The notes below the pieces were generated by a model, which worked only from the letters and a program-made list of their open reading frames with translations, did not search any database and was not told the DNA's origin. Source: JAXGPL01 sp040766985 (lineage in GTDB: Bacteria > Bacillota > Sulfobacillia > JAUYEG01). From it: DNA of 64,000 nt. Each line of letters starts with the position of its first letter. Within the stretch, counting starts at the first letter, position 1. The position numbers and the translations under genes were made by a program. Positions 53,710 through 63,992 of this stretch are shown here, in pieces. The DNA lies in the NCBI GenBank assembly GCA_040766985.1, contig JAXGPL010000011.1:31795-95794 (forward strand). Direction: 5' to 3'.

Positions 53710-55029
53710 GTATACCAGGGCTTTGGTGAGGGAAACCCGCCAAAGGCCCTTATTATTGTCCAAGCGCGCACCGTATCCCGAGCCTGTCTATCCACTGTGG
53801 GCCTGGCAGGCCAATGTAGTCATGCTTGGGCAATCCATTTACCTTCTGGAAGCAAGCCCCTAGACACAATGGAAGGGCCGCCCCTTCGCTATGACGTAGG
53901 TTATCGGGGTTCGCGAGAGCGGAACTCGACAACTGGCCGCAGACTAGCCCACTCAACTAGGCAAGTCGAGCCGCACCGGGAACCGGCGGGCGCGGACACG
54001 GTTAGGGAGAAACTCTCGTGGTTCCTATGATAAGGCGTCAAGCCCGGAACTCACGCACACTTAGACCGAGGCAGAAAGCTCCCCGACGGATCAGAGTCAT
54101 GCGTTACCCAACACGCGAATATCAGGCTGATCCACCGTCGTAACGCCCCGCCCGCCTGCCGTTGCTGGCGCGGTGCGGAACAAAGAATAGGCGTAGTCAC
54201 GTGCCTCTTGACACGGCCCTTCCATATCAGGAGCCTGTCTCCTTTCGAGAAGGAGGTTCGGTACCGTGAGCCCAGGACCGGGCGCGGCTTCGGTGGCCTC
54301 TTCCTTGAGGGCTGCGGTGCTCCCTTGCGCGCTATCTGTAAGAATATGTCGAGCAATAGTGTCTCCCGCCCCTTCACTGCTATATGGCATATGATATGCA
54401 GAGTTGGGCCAACTTCTCCAGGAAACGTATTGGTGCGTCCAGGGCTTGCCAATAGGTGTAACTGCCAGCGGGGGATGTCTCTCCCACGGGCGAAACGCAG
54501 AATGGGTTGCTCCTCAAAACAGCCCCAGCCCTGCGGGACGCTATCATGGACGGTTGTGTGCCATTCTCCCTGACTGTTTGTCATCACGGAGTATTGGAGG
54601 AAAGCCCTGGAGGAAAACGAGTTGCATGCCCTGCAGGCACGGCATGGCCTACGCGTATACCAGATCACCGGGCGAGCGATTGAGAGGATGTCTGGCGTGA
54701 GAGCCACATTCGGGCGTTACTCCAGATAGCCGCAATGATCTCTTCGACAGTGCCAAGCTTGATGAGATGCTGAGCGCAATGGTGTTGACTTCAGGGGCGT
54801 CTATCGAGGCTCGGGTCTTCGTTCCAACAGAAGCTTGAGCGCCCTGCGTCTGACGGACTGGTGTTTCTGGCCGACCCGTCGCAGATGAACATCTCGTCTC
54901 CAATCCGAACCATGACTTCATGCCGGGGGTGTATTGAAGCTAGAGAACCTCGGGCTCGTGCCTCGGTAAGTCCGGGTCGCTTACCATAGGACGGCTGACG
55001 CGGGGTAGTTGACCCAATGCAGAGTTCGC
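53710..55029. other. Gene-free, lower-GC stretch downstream of tRNA-Asn
   Basis: About 1.3 kb in which no open frame has a recognisable product. Base composition is visibly less GC-rich than in the housekeeping part. A short plus-strand frame at about 54598-54729 (ELHALQARHGLRVYQITGRA) looks protein-like but is not identifiable. The region is best read as eroded mobile DNA. Confidence 0.5.
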
Positions 55030-55620
55030 CAGCACGGTTCTGGAGTTGCTCCTGTTTTCGTGGACAGTCTGACGCTATGTAGCGACTGCCCTTTGATTGC
55101 ACCGATTCTTGCCTTTGCTGCGAGTTCGCCATTATCCTCTCGTAGTCATCTGGACTCACATACCCGAGGGCGGAATGACGCCGCTTCCGGGTTGTAGAAC
55201 CCCTCAAGGTACCCGAAGATCGCCGTTGCCAGGGCCTTGCCTGGTTGGCCAGTGGTCTCGGTCTGGGCAGCCCGTTTGCAGACTGGCGAAGAAGCTCGGC
55301 CATCGCGTTATCCAAGGCGTCGCCCACTGTGCCCATTGAGCCCAGGATGCCCGCCTGCTCAAGCCGATTGCGGAAAGTGACGGCGGTATATTGCGAACCG
55401 TGATCTGAATGGTGATCAGGCTCTGGGTCGGCTGCCGCGCTGCCAGACGGCCATGTTCACGGCCCTCAACACGAGATCCGTCTTGGCTCGAGCATCCATC
55501 GCCCACCCGACAACTCCTCGGTGGAGTACGCATCTAGCACTGTCGCTAGGTATAACCAACCCTCGCCGGTGGAGTGCTGGAGTAAGATCGGCGACCCACA
55601 ACTGGTTTGGCCTAGACTGC
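55030..55620 (-). pseudogene. IS3-family transposase OrfB, degraded C-terminal fragment
   Basis: Pieces of the DDE integrase-type transposase are found in order on the minus strand but in different frames. They are NQLWVADLTPALHR (about 55580-55610), GVVGWAMDARAKTDLVLRAV, SMGTVGDALDNAMAE (with FFASLQTG in another frame), and RRHSALGYVSPDDYERIM (about 55140-55190). The N-terminal part is missing: the fragment stops where the IS21-like end begins (about 55620). Multiple frame changes and the missing start show a non-functional remnant. Confidence 0.75.
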
Positions 55621-55744
55621 GTAATCCAGTGAATTCGACCACTCAGTCCAGACGAAAGTGACCACCGATTCCAATCCATTCCTCGACCAGTGAATCCAGC
55701 CCATTGCGACCACCTGTCGGAGCGAAGAGCGACGCACGGCGTGT

Positions 55745-56510
55745 TCAACTCTTGCTCTTGAGTGGTTTGGTGTTCAACCCTGGGTTGGTCCTTCCGCATG
55801 GATTCCCCTTCATCTCGATTTTGTGAGCGTAGTGCACGAGCCGGTCGAGGATGGCGTCGGCCAGTGAGATCGGGCACCACGCTATGCCAGTGTTCGAGCG
55901 GAGCCCGGCTGGCGACGACGGTGGAGAATCGCCGGCTGCGTCCGCTGATGACCTCAAGGAGATCGCGACCCTCAGATGGAGTAACCGGGCGCAAGGCCCC
56001 AGTCGTCGAGGATGAGGCGAGTTGTGTCCAGCCAACTGGTTCATGCGCTTGGGATATGAGCGCCGTCGCCTTTGGCTAGCGCAACATCCTCGAGGATCTG
56101 TGGCACCCGGGATTATGCGGAACAGTCTGCCGGCAGGCGGCGTTGCCGAGGGCGCACGCAATGAAGGTCTTGCCGGCGCCAGTGGGGCCGGTGATCACCA
56201 CGTTCTGCCCACGGGCCAGCCAGTCGCCGGTCGATAGGTGCCTCAGCAGGCTGCGGTCGAGGCCGCGGGGTGCGTAATCGATGTCCTCAAGACAGGCGCT
56301 GAGGCGGAGCCGGGCCGCGGGAGCAGTCGCTTGAGCCGCCGGTTGTGCCTGAAGCTCTCTTCGCGATCCACAAGCATTCCGCTGGAGGCGTTCCTCAAAG
56401 CCTGGCATCCCCCAGGTCAGGCTGGGCAGGATGCTCGGCAAGCCCTCAGCCATGCCGTCCAGCCCCATTTCGCGGAGCTTCCACGGCCTCGTTGAGGAGT
56501 GCGTCGATCA
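55745..56510 (-). pseudogene. IS21-family helper ATPase IstB, frameshifted
   Basis: The N-terminal part is in one frame (LEDIDYAPRGLDRSLLRHLS, NVVITGPTGAGKTFIACALG with Walker A, GNAACRQ). Later segments GRDLLEVI and LADAILDRLVHYAHKIEMKG are in other frames. All expected IstB parts are present in order, so it is a decayed full-length gene; point frameshifts may be partly sequencing errors. Confidence 0.75.
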
Positions 56511-57541
56511 CTCCTTTTTGCGCTGCGTAGTACCAGCCCGCGGACGTTGGCGTGAGCGCCCGCGGTGACCTCGGCGGACTCGACCAAGGGCTGGCGGTCC
56601 AGGCCTTTCTCCAAGATTGACTTTACGTGGCGGTAGGCGTAGGCCTTTGTGTTCATGGCGCGCCGGCAAGCGGCCTCGTCGTCGGGCCGCCCGGCGGGCA
56701 AGCCTCATTAGGCCTAGAGCATGAGCGCAGGGGATAGCCTTCGTTCAGGATGTCGTTGTCGGCGATCTGCTGGACAAGTTCGCCGCTTGCGGGTCAATTC
56801 GGCCGAGGTCCTTACCCAGTTGATCACCGTCCCGGCGACCACTCGGCATGTTTGCGGGTGGGCCGCGTCGGGCAGGCTGTAGCTGTGTTCCTTGCGTTGG
56901 CGAGCATGGCTGGCCACCCTGCGGCCTTTGTATAACGCCTCCACCGTGGTGGCGGTCAACCTGACGTCGACCTGTTCCCCGGCCAACTGGTAGGGAACGC
57001 TGTACCAGCTCTTTCGACCCTCGTAGAAGGGTCGATATTCACTTGGCGTTGGCGCCGGCCCGGCGTATGGATAGCGCCCTCAGGGGCCTGAGGGCTGGGC
57101 GGTCGAGGCCTCGTAGAGCTGCCGCCGCGTGCCTGCCAGCGCCTGAAACGGCCGGTCGTTGAGTACCATGGTTGCCTCGCGGATCGCCTCGTTGGCCTCC
57201 TGGACGCTGGAAAAGGTGCGGTTGCGGTGCGGGGCCAGACCCACCTCTACCTGCAGTACTCCCGACCTCGACCTTCGCTTTGTCGCGGGCTTCGCGGGTC
57301 GGGCCGGGATACCACCGTCCCGTAGTGTTCGGCCCATTCCTGGTAAGTGGGATTTAGCTCCGGTTCGTAGTAGCAGGGTTCCTTGACTCCGGTCCGTGGC
57401 TGGTCGGGCACGACAACCTCGGGCACGCCGGCGAACTGCTCGACGGCCCGGGTGTGGGCGCTGATCCAGCAAGGGAGGGTCTGGTCCATATACGCCTCTG
57501 CGTAGGCGTAGCTGCTGGCGCCCAGCACGGCAACGAAGCTC
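56511..57541 (-). pseudogene. IS21-family transposase IstA, N-terminally deleted and frameshifted
   Basis: Recognisable pieces in order on the minus strand are FVAVLGASSYAYAEAYMDQT, GVPEVVVPDQPRTGVKEPCY, YEPELNPTYQEWAEHYGTVV, EAIREATMVLNDRPFQALAG, QVDVRLTATTVEALYKGRRV and AYRHVKSILEKGLDRQPL. The ~200 N-terminal residues are absent, the frame changes several times, and the expected second catalytic aspartate context reads PDQ. Non-functional. Confidence 0.75.
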
Positions 57542-57656
57542 GGTGGTCGGATTCCGTCGTAATGGGTGGTCGCTTTGAATCGTAATGAGTGGTCGGTTTC
57601 AATCGTAACAGGTGGTCGGAATGGATCGTAACGGGTGGTCGTTTTGGCCGGAATAC
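57542..57656 (+). repeat. Five-unit 23-bp tandem array (IS21-like end)
   Basis: Units start at 57542, 57565, 57588, 57611 and 57634, an exact 23-bp period, each beginning (A/G)GTGGTCG; the first four continue to TCGTAA about nine bases further on, while the fifth diverges. There are no unique spacers, so it is not CRISPR. It is the inverted counterpart of the array at 55637-55714. Confidence 0.85.
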
Positions 57657-58965
57657 GCAGTAGATCACGCTCATATGAGTCAAAGACATAGGCCTGTAGA
57701 CCCAACTGCTCGCGCCATTCTCGGCTGGCGTTGTATTCGTGTACCGCCAAAAGTAGCTTATGTAGGGCTTGGATAAACCTTCGACATGTCTCCTCACTCC
57801 GGTCTGGCCGTTCAGCCACGAACTGTGCCTCATCTTGATTATCACCAAAGACCCCGGCCCCGCCCCGACGCAGAAAAGCCGCAGCATAGATCAGGCCGCT
57901 CACGGGTTCGCGTTGGAGAGTCAGCAGGAGCACAATATCCTCATGGACAGGCATTGCGATAGCGGTTGAGCCATAAGCCATGGCCGAGGTGTTCTGAAGA
58001 CTTGCTACTTCTAGCTGAAGACGGGCCCGACGTCCCGCAAGAGATGCGCTAGCTGCTAACATGCTTTCGACCCCGGGTTGTTCCAGCAAGGTGGCCAGGT
58101 CGTCCAAAGCATCTACGCCGTTTGCGCGAAGGTGCCTTCGAGCCGGGGTGCTCAGATACGGGAGAAGCGACACGGACTTGGTCTTGAGTGCTTCTTCAAA
58201 GCAGTAGTCGAAGTACTCGCACCATTCGCAGCGGTAGTTCAGGTGCCATTCAGCGTGGTCTGGCGGGGCACCGAGGACTCGGGGCAGATCATCCTCCAGC
58301 AAGGCTTTAAGATACGGCAGCACCAGCTGAAGCCTGAATGTCTCAGGGCTATCCTGGCCGTGCAGCCACACGCCCCCTTCCTCCAGATCGGCGGTAACAT
58401 CGGCGGCAAGCCCACGTACGACATGGTCAAGAATCATCGTGTACAGACTGACCTGGATGCGGTGAGACAGCTTGACTCCGGTAGATGCCTTCACGTCGTG
58501 TACCCGCATCCTCCGTTGCCCGTCCGGTCCGACAATGCATTGGAGCAGGTCCGGTCGGCACGAGGCAAGTCGAACCAACTGGGGATCCAACCTGTACTCC
58601 TGGTACAGCGAGGGAGGTGCCACCAGCGTCGCCTGGTAGAGATATTCTCCGTCGGACATTCCCTGGAGTTGTTCAATGGTCTCGTCGGCTTCAAATACAC
58701 GCTCGCGCAATCTCTTGGCCGGCTGGCTTCTGTTGACCCGGACGCGTTGGCGCGCCCGGCGCTCCACGACTTCCGTCTCCCAGACGTAACCGCCCTCCAG
58801 AATCGCTCGCGTCACCGGGCTGGCGTCGTACGGGGGCTCAGGCACCCCATCGACTATCCGCCTGGACTTGGGTGTAGAGAAGAAACGAAGGTGTCGCTCG
58901 CATTGGTGAAAGAAGTACCGAGCAACCCGTGATGGAGAGATGATGTACGGCTGGGAGTCGATCAA
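57657..58965 (-). pseudogene. Cas4/AddB-like Fe-S PD-(D/E)XK nuclease, truncated by IS21
   Basis: The ~435 remaining residues start at TTG 58965 (GGGAGGG upstream on the minus strand). An early cysteine (YFFHQCERHL) and a later C-x2-C-x5-C (CEWCEYFDYC) make the four-cysteine Fe-S set of Cas4/AddB/TM0106-type nucleases. The catalytic core is SCRPDLLQCI followed by VHDVKAS (D ... DxK). Family members of this layout usually continue into a C-terminal SF1 helicase. Here the coding sequence meets the IS21 repeats after YERDLLRIPA and the remainder is not found on the far side. The raw frame runs on through the IS and encodes an artificial tail. Confidence 0.75.
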
Positions 58966-59010
58966 AGCAGTATCCCTCCCCAGGTCTCCTTTGTGAGGTT
59001 GACTGTTTGG

Positions 59011-62000
59011 CTAAGTTGGAGTAGGCCCTGAACCAATCCGAAGCGACTTTGGAGGCGCCAAGCTTACCTGGCGGCCCAGTGCCTTTTCTGGATCAAGCCC
59101 GCGTTCCATCAGGTGAGCCAACAAGTCCTCTTGCCGTGGTTGCCCAAAGACGAGTCGGTAGAGAGCCAGCCCACGGAGAAGCCCTTCCAACCGCTGCTTT
59201 CTCGCGGCTCAGTGGCAGCATCGGCACGCGGCGTTCGATTCTCGCCGACCCCTGCTCGTAGACCCAGTAGGGTATGAGGTCGGAGCTTCCGGCCGGCCGA
59301 TCGGAGCTTGCCCGGTCGAACAGATACTGCCACGGGTCGCCGACTCCACCCCAATCCGTGAGTCCGGCAAGCCCATACTTCTCGGCAATGTTCTTGCGGA
59401 TCGCGTGGCCCTTGTAGCGGTGAACTCGCCCTTCGCGTTGCTCCAGGTCAACTGGGTTGGAAGGAAGGTTCCAGTGCACGACTGCATGGCACCACGTGTG
59501 GAAGTCGAGGCCTTCTTGGCCAATCGAGGTCGTGGCGAGCACAAAAGGGCGAAACGGCGAGTTGAATGCGTCGCGGACTTGATCAGTCCTCACAATCGTG
59601 CTGTCTCTGTCGTCACGAATCTCACCGAACCGGAGAGCGAAGCGGCTGCGGATGCTGAAATCACTCTTGAGTATCGCGCCTCCATCGACCGAGAACTCGC
59701 TTGCTTGAACCCTCGCTGATCTGATTGATAAGGAGGAAGCGATGTGATCCGCGAGGCTGGCTGCTCTTTCGGCCGGGTCGTGCCCGGCAAGACCAAGCGA
59801 GTCGACCAGCACGTGGCATTGCTCATCTAGCAGAGCTTGGAGGTTTCCCTCGAGGCAATATTGGAGAGACAGACGCCAATAGTCCAGACCCTCTCCTTGG
59901 GTTCTCAAGAGCGCGATGGTTTCCGGTAGGTTGAACAAGGTCCTGAACCCTTCTGCGATCTTCGCTGAAGCAGATAGGAGTGCAGGGTCATCCGCTGGCA
60001 GCTCGGGAGTGACGCGGCAGAGAGCTCGCAGAGCGCACGTTCCTGGTCCGGCGAGTGCAAGGAGGGCCAAAACGTCGGGCAGGTCAATTGGTTGTGACTC
60101 CAGATCAGCTAAGCCGTCTGTAACCACTGAACCCAACAGGGCGACGTGATCTGCGAAACGTGAGCCCTGGTCACGGTCCTGAGTCGACCTTATCCAACCC
60201 TCTGGATCGTTTGCCCATGAAGCGAACTGGCCATCTCGTTCAAGCATGGCTGGGAGTGCCCAGTACCATCTTTCGTCCGCCCGTGAGCTCAAGGTCGCGT
60301 GGCGCAGCTTTGACGCCAGTTGCAGACACTTCCGTCGCGTGGATTCCAACATCTTGTCTATGGGTAGCAGTCCGCCCCGCCCTAAGTCAAGGGCGATCCG
60401 CAGCGGGTCAATTGCTTTTGCCAAGGTCGGCGACGGCATCAACCACATCAGAGTAGGCATGCCGGTCAGCCGGTCGTCTGCAGTATCTATCGCAAAGCGC
60501 AGCAAGGGCCTGACTCTGTCATAGAGCTCTCCATACCTCAAATCGCGGTCAGAGCCGGACAACATGCGTTTCTCGGCTTCATAGGAGCAAATCGAGGCAA
60601 CAGCCTCAGGGACCATATTCCATGACGAGAAGACGAGCGCTTTGGTCAACCCGTCAGCTCCTGCGTAAGCGCCGCCAGGAGTGGTGTAGGGCAGGGAGGG
60701 AGGCATCCACAATAGGCGCCACATGCCCTGGTCGATGGTTTCCGCGAACAGTGCCCGCATCCGGCCGTTGCCAGGGTCAATCGTTCCATATTGCTCCACG
60801 CTTGCCTCAGGAATCATGCAATCTGACGCATCGGATACTGCTTGGAGCACGTCAGGATTGGGCGCGCGGGACTCGGCGTCAAGCTTGCGGCCAAGCTGGT
60901 AGTCCCGTAGGAAACTGAGCAGATAGGGGCTCGACTTCCAGTACTCCACCAGCTCTGGACTGCCCAGAGCTCGGGCCACCGAGTCGGCAGTTGCCGCTTG
61001 GTGCAGGTCACCCTTACGTAGGCTGCATGCTACCTGAACATGAGTCAGCATGGCATCCAGGCGGCTAGTGATGCCCACTCGTTCCGTCCGGCACATGACA
61101 CGGAGAAGCAACTCCTGAAGCTGCTCGCGTGAGCCCGCGGAGCCATTCCTGGAGTCAACGGCCGCTCCAAGGTCAAACAGCTCAGCACGATAGTCGCGGA
61201 TCAGAGACCTCAGTTCGCCCGCGTCTTCGTTCTGCATGAGGAACTTCACTGTGCGAGTGAAATCTTGATAGTGATCGTCGGCGACCTCACTGTCCAGGGT
61301 CAGCATGCGATAGGGAGTAGCGGATAGAAGCAGCGTCCTCACCTCAGGGTACTCAAACAACGATCGAGCCAGTTGGGCGGTCTCATCGTCGCCATCAAGC
61401 AGGTCCTTGAACCTCTGGAACTCGTCAAGGATGACCAGATCTGGCTCAAGGGCGTTAACGCATACCTTGGCGAGTAGCTGCCTCAGACATCCTGTCACAG
61501 CAAAGGCGAGGTTCCTTTGCGACCACGGCCGGCGTTGGCGGCGGTAGCGCTTGTATACCTCGCAGCACTCCTCAAGTTGCCGACCCAACTGCTGATCAGC
61601 TTCGAGGGAACGAACGAATGCTTCGCTGAGGGCCGGGTCAAGCCCCACCTTCCACTTTCGGGCATACCATCGCCAGCTACTGACATTCTGGACATCCCCC
61701 TGAAGCAGGTTAAGGAGCCCGGTACCCTGATCCCAACGAGAGCCCTTCAGCATCTGATAGATGATGGCGCGCTCTCTCATCACTCCGTTGCGGCTTCGCA
61801 GATCAAAGGTGGTCCCCGGTGTGAAGCTGATGAAGTTGATCCTGTTGCCGGAGATCTCATTGATCTGCATAGGCAAGAAGGTCATGCGGGTGGCGAAGGT
61901 GAGCTTCCTGTCGCCAGAGATGTTGAGGCGGTTGATGTTCTGGCTGGCGATGGCGGCGTTTGAGCACACGTAGATCACATCAAAACGATCGACTTTGTCC

Positions 62001-62194
62001 TGCATGTGCTCATATGCCCGGGCGATGACACCTTTGGCGACAAGAGTCTTGCCGAGGCCGACCTCGTCCGCCACCAGGAACCGATCGGTCGGGTCATCGC
62101 CATAGAAGCGCTCGAACACATAGTCGACCGTCCGGCGCTGGAAGTCCTTGAGCCGGGCCATTACTGGTGCTGCTGAAAACCTGTCACTCTCCAT
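59011..62194 (-). CDS. DEAD/SNF2-type superfamily 2 helicase (candidate defence protein; one frame break near the end)
   Basis: A ~1,060-residue SF2 ATPase. The motifs are Walker A FLVADEVGLGKTLVAKGVIA, DLVILDEFQRFKDLLDGD (DEFQ box), TLLLSATPYRM (motif III), TTSIGQEGLDFHTWCHAVVH and LEQREGRVHRYKG (motifs V-VI). Start ATG 62194 overlaps the end of the PLD gene by 11 bp. The raw frame ends at 59093 with a non-conserved tail. Removing one A from the run at 59198-59200 (minus strand AAA) gives EKQRLEGLLRGLALYRLVFG and QPRQEDLLAHLMERGL, a natural helicase C-terminus, with stop at 59011-59013. It probably translocates on dsDNA or remodels nucleic acid for the partner nucleases (inference). Confidence 0.8.
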
Positions 62195-63992
62195 CGTCGG
62201 CCTCCATTGCGGCGACAAAGGTACGCCAAACCTTGAGGAATTCGTCCGGCACTACTTGCCTGGCATCATCCGATTCCATCAGGCGACTGACTATCTTCTG
62301 CACCTCTACGAGGCGCTTTGGCTCGCGGCAGTAGGCCCGGACCATTTCCTCAAGCAGCCCCTGGGTTCCCAGGCCCTTGCCCCAACTGCCGAAAGAGCCA
62401 CCGTCTCCCCGGGTGAATTCAAGTGATCCCTCGATGTCCCCAAGCAGAAGCAGCAGGTAGCGTAGGAAACCCTCTTGGTTCTCTACGACCAACCGGAAGA
62501 TTGCCCCCTCTCGCTCTGCCGGCAGGCCGTCCACAGGAAGGTTGAGGACGAAGCTCAGGGACTGGATGCTGCCCTCGGCGATTAGTTCGAATGCGATCAA
62601 CCCCGTCAGCGATTCGCAGGCACAGGGTGCGAGGCGCACGGCTCCCCCGGTGAGCAGCGGAGCCAAATCTACGGCGTTCTCGGGCTTCATGGTGACGAGC
62701 CAAGTGCGCACTGAGGAAATACCCTTGGGGATCTGTACGGTACCGGTAAGCACCGGTATCCAAGTTCCCTCTGCGCCAGCTGGAGCACATCTAATACGGA
62801 GGGCCGCGGTGACCAGCGAGGAGCGAGCGGACTCACGGACTCGTTCCGCGGCCACTTCCTCCGGCCGCTCAGGTTCTGCGACCTGACTAGAGCCATATGA
62901 CACCAGCACCGGCCCCAAGCCATCTGGTCCCATGAGACGGTCAATATCACCAACCTTGCTCCGCTTGCCGACCAGCTCGGCCAAGACTTCGACGTTGGTC
63001 GGTTTGAGCAAAGCTGGATTGGTGGCGTTGGCAGACCCCATTATCAGGTGGGTGTCCCATCCCCGCTCAAGGATATACGCCTTGGCGTGTAGGCCCAGCG
63101 AATCGCGGACGGAGGCCTGGTCCGGAGAATCCCCGTCGTCGGTTTCGGCGGCTTCGTCGAGGCACAGGCGTTGAGGGAACGCGGTCATGCGGTCCAGCGG
63201 CAGGCTCTCCAGTTGTTCCGACCTGGAAACTAGGACGGCAGGCTCGCGCGTACTCCTCGCCAACCAGTCAAGGGCCTCCTCGGAACAGAACGGAGATATG
63301 ACTGCCATCTTCTTGGAGGGTAGGGGCTCCCAGTAGCGGCGGTGTGTCCCGTTCACGTGGAAGCGGACCGACGTGAAACCGATCGGCATCTGCCATGGTG
63401 TGCATCGGACTTCGCGGCCTAGCCGTTCGGCCTGTTCAATCCGGAACTCATCTGGTTGCCGTGTTGCGTACCGCGGCAGGGCGGCGATCAGTTCGCCGAG
63501 TTCCCTGCTCTCTGCCCGGTAACGTTGCGTGGGTGTGCCCTCAAGTGTTAGCGCCAGGTCCCACGAACGGTCGGCGGTGAGGTTTCGGGATAGGATCATG
63601 AGCCTAAGCAGAGGCGAGCCCTCGCCACCAGGGTCGACGAACCTCAGGACCCACACCTTGGCGTGAAAGGCTCCCTTGCGTGGTGCTTGGACTTCGACTA
63701 TCACCGACTCAAGGAGGCCATATAGCGGGTGAGGAGGTGCCGGCACCTGCATCCGGCCTCGATCAGCATAGACGGTCATACGGTTGGATAGCCTGCGTAT
63801 CGCCTCCAAAGCCGCAATGCTGTCCCGAAGTCTGTCGCTGCCCACGCCCAGGAAAGCCAGGTGCACCGGAATCGATAGAAGAACCGCGGGATCCAGCGAA
63901 TATGTCGTGGCGATGGCCTCATCGAAGACCATTCCTGGTGGGGGCGTCAGCGCTGCGGTATATAGGCTGCGGTCGTTGGGGTTCAGCATCAC
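62184..63992 (-). CDS. Phospholipase-D-like protein with two HxK motifs (candidate defence nuclease)
   Basis: The 602-residue protein has two PLD half-sites: GAFHAKVWVLRF with LMILSRNLTADRSWD, and LHAKAYILERGWDTHLIMGSANATN. This is the HxK(x)nN layout of PLD-family nucleases found in restriction and defence systems. The C-terminal ~200 residues have no family I recognise. Start GTG 63992 or ATG 63989, with GAGGCGGA just upstream at the window edge. It is coupled to the helicase by an 11-bp overlap, so they very likely act together. Confidence 0.78.
   Translation of the reverse strand: MMLNPNDRSLYTAALTPPPGMVFDEAIATTYSLDPAVLLSIPVHLAFLGVGSDRLRDSIAALEAIRRLSNRMTVYADRGRMQVPAPPHPLYGLLESVIVEVQAPRKGAFHAKVWVLRFVDPGGEGSPLLRLMILSRNLTADRSWDLALTLEGTPTQRYRAESRELGELIAALPRYATRQPDEFRIEQAERLGREVRCTPWQMPIGFTSVRFHVNGTHRRYWEPLPSKKMAVISPFCSEEALDWLARSTREPAVLVSRSEQLESLPLDRMTAFPQRLCLDEAAETDDGDSPDQASVRDSLGLHAKAYILERGWDTHLIMGSANATNPALLKPTNVEVLAELVGKRSKVGDIDRLMGPDGLGPVLVSYGSSQVAEPERPEEVAAERVRESARSSLVTAALRIRCAPAGAEGTWIPVLTGTVQIPKGISSVRTWLVTMKPENAVDLAPLLTGGAVRLAPCACESLTGLIAFELIAEGSIQSLSFVLNLPVDGLPAEREGAIFRLVVENQEGFLRYLLLLLGDIEGSLEFTRGDGGSFGSWGKGLGTQGLLEEMVRAYCREPKRLVEVQKIVSRLMESDDARQVVPDEFLKVWRTFVAAMEADDGE

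Larger units (their letters stand above)
55621..57656 (-). mobile_element. Decayed IS21-family element with inverted ~23-bp repeat arrays
   Basis: The element is bounded by oppositely oriented arrays. Four CGACCA-type units lie at 55637, 55660, 55685 and 55708, and five GGTGGTCG-type units at 57542, 57565, 57588, 57611 and 57634. Between them lie remnants of istA (about 56511-57541) and istB (about 55745-56510) in the usual order on the minus strand. The N-terminal part of istA (HTH and first catalytic Asp) is missing. The element interrupts the Fe-S nuclease gene at about 57656. Confidence 0.8.

Noticed and set aside
53880..54060. A group II intron remnant near the tRNA (GAGCCG ... CGGTT segment)
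   Set aside because: The segment does not fold as a convincing domain V and no reverse transcriptase fragment is found nearby.
57542..57656. A CRISPR-like array of five 23-bp repeats
   Set aside because: The repeats are contiguous without unique spacers, and a mirrored array lies at the other side of istA/istB remnants, so they are IS21 end repeats.
57247..57656. C-terminal part of the 572-residue reading of the nuclease gene
   Set aside because: The reading continues through the IS end repeats and into an istA fragment (FVAVLGASSYAYAEAY), so it is an accidental read-through, not part of the nuclease.
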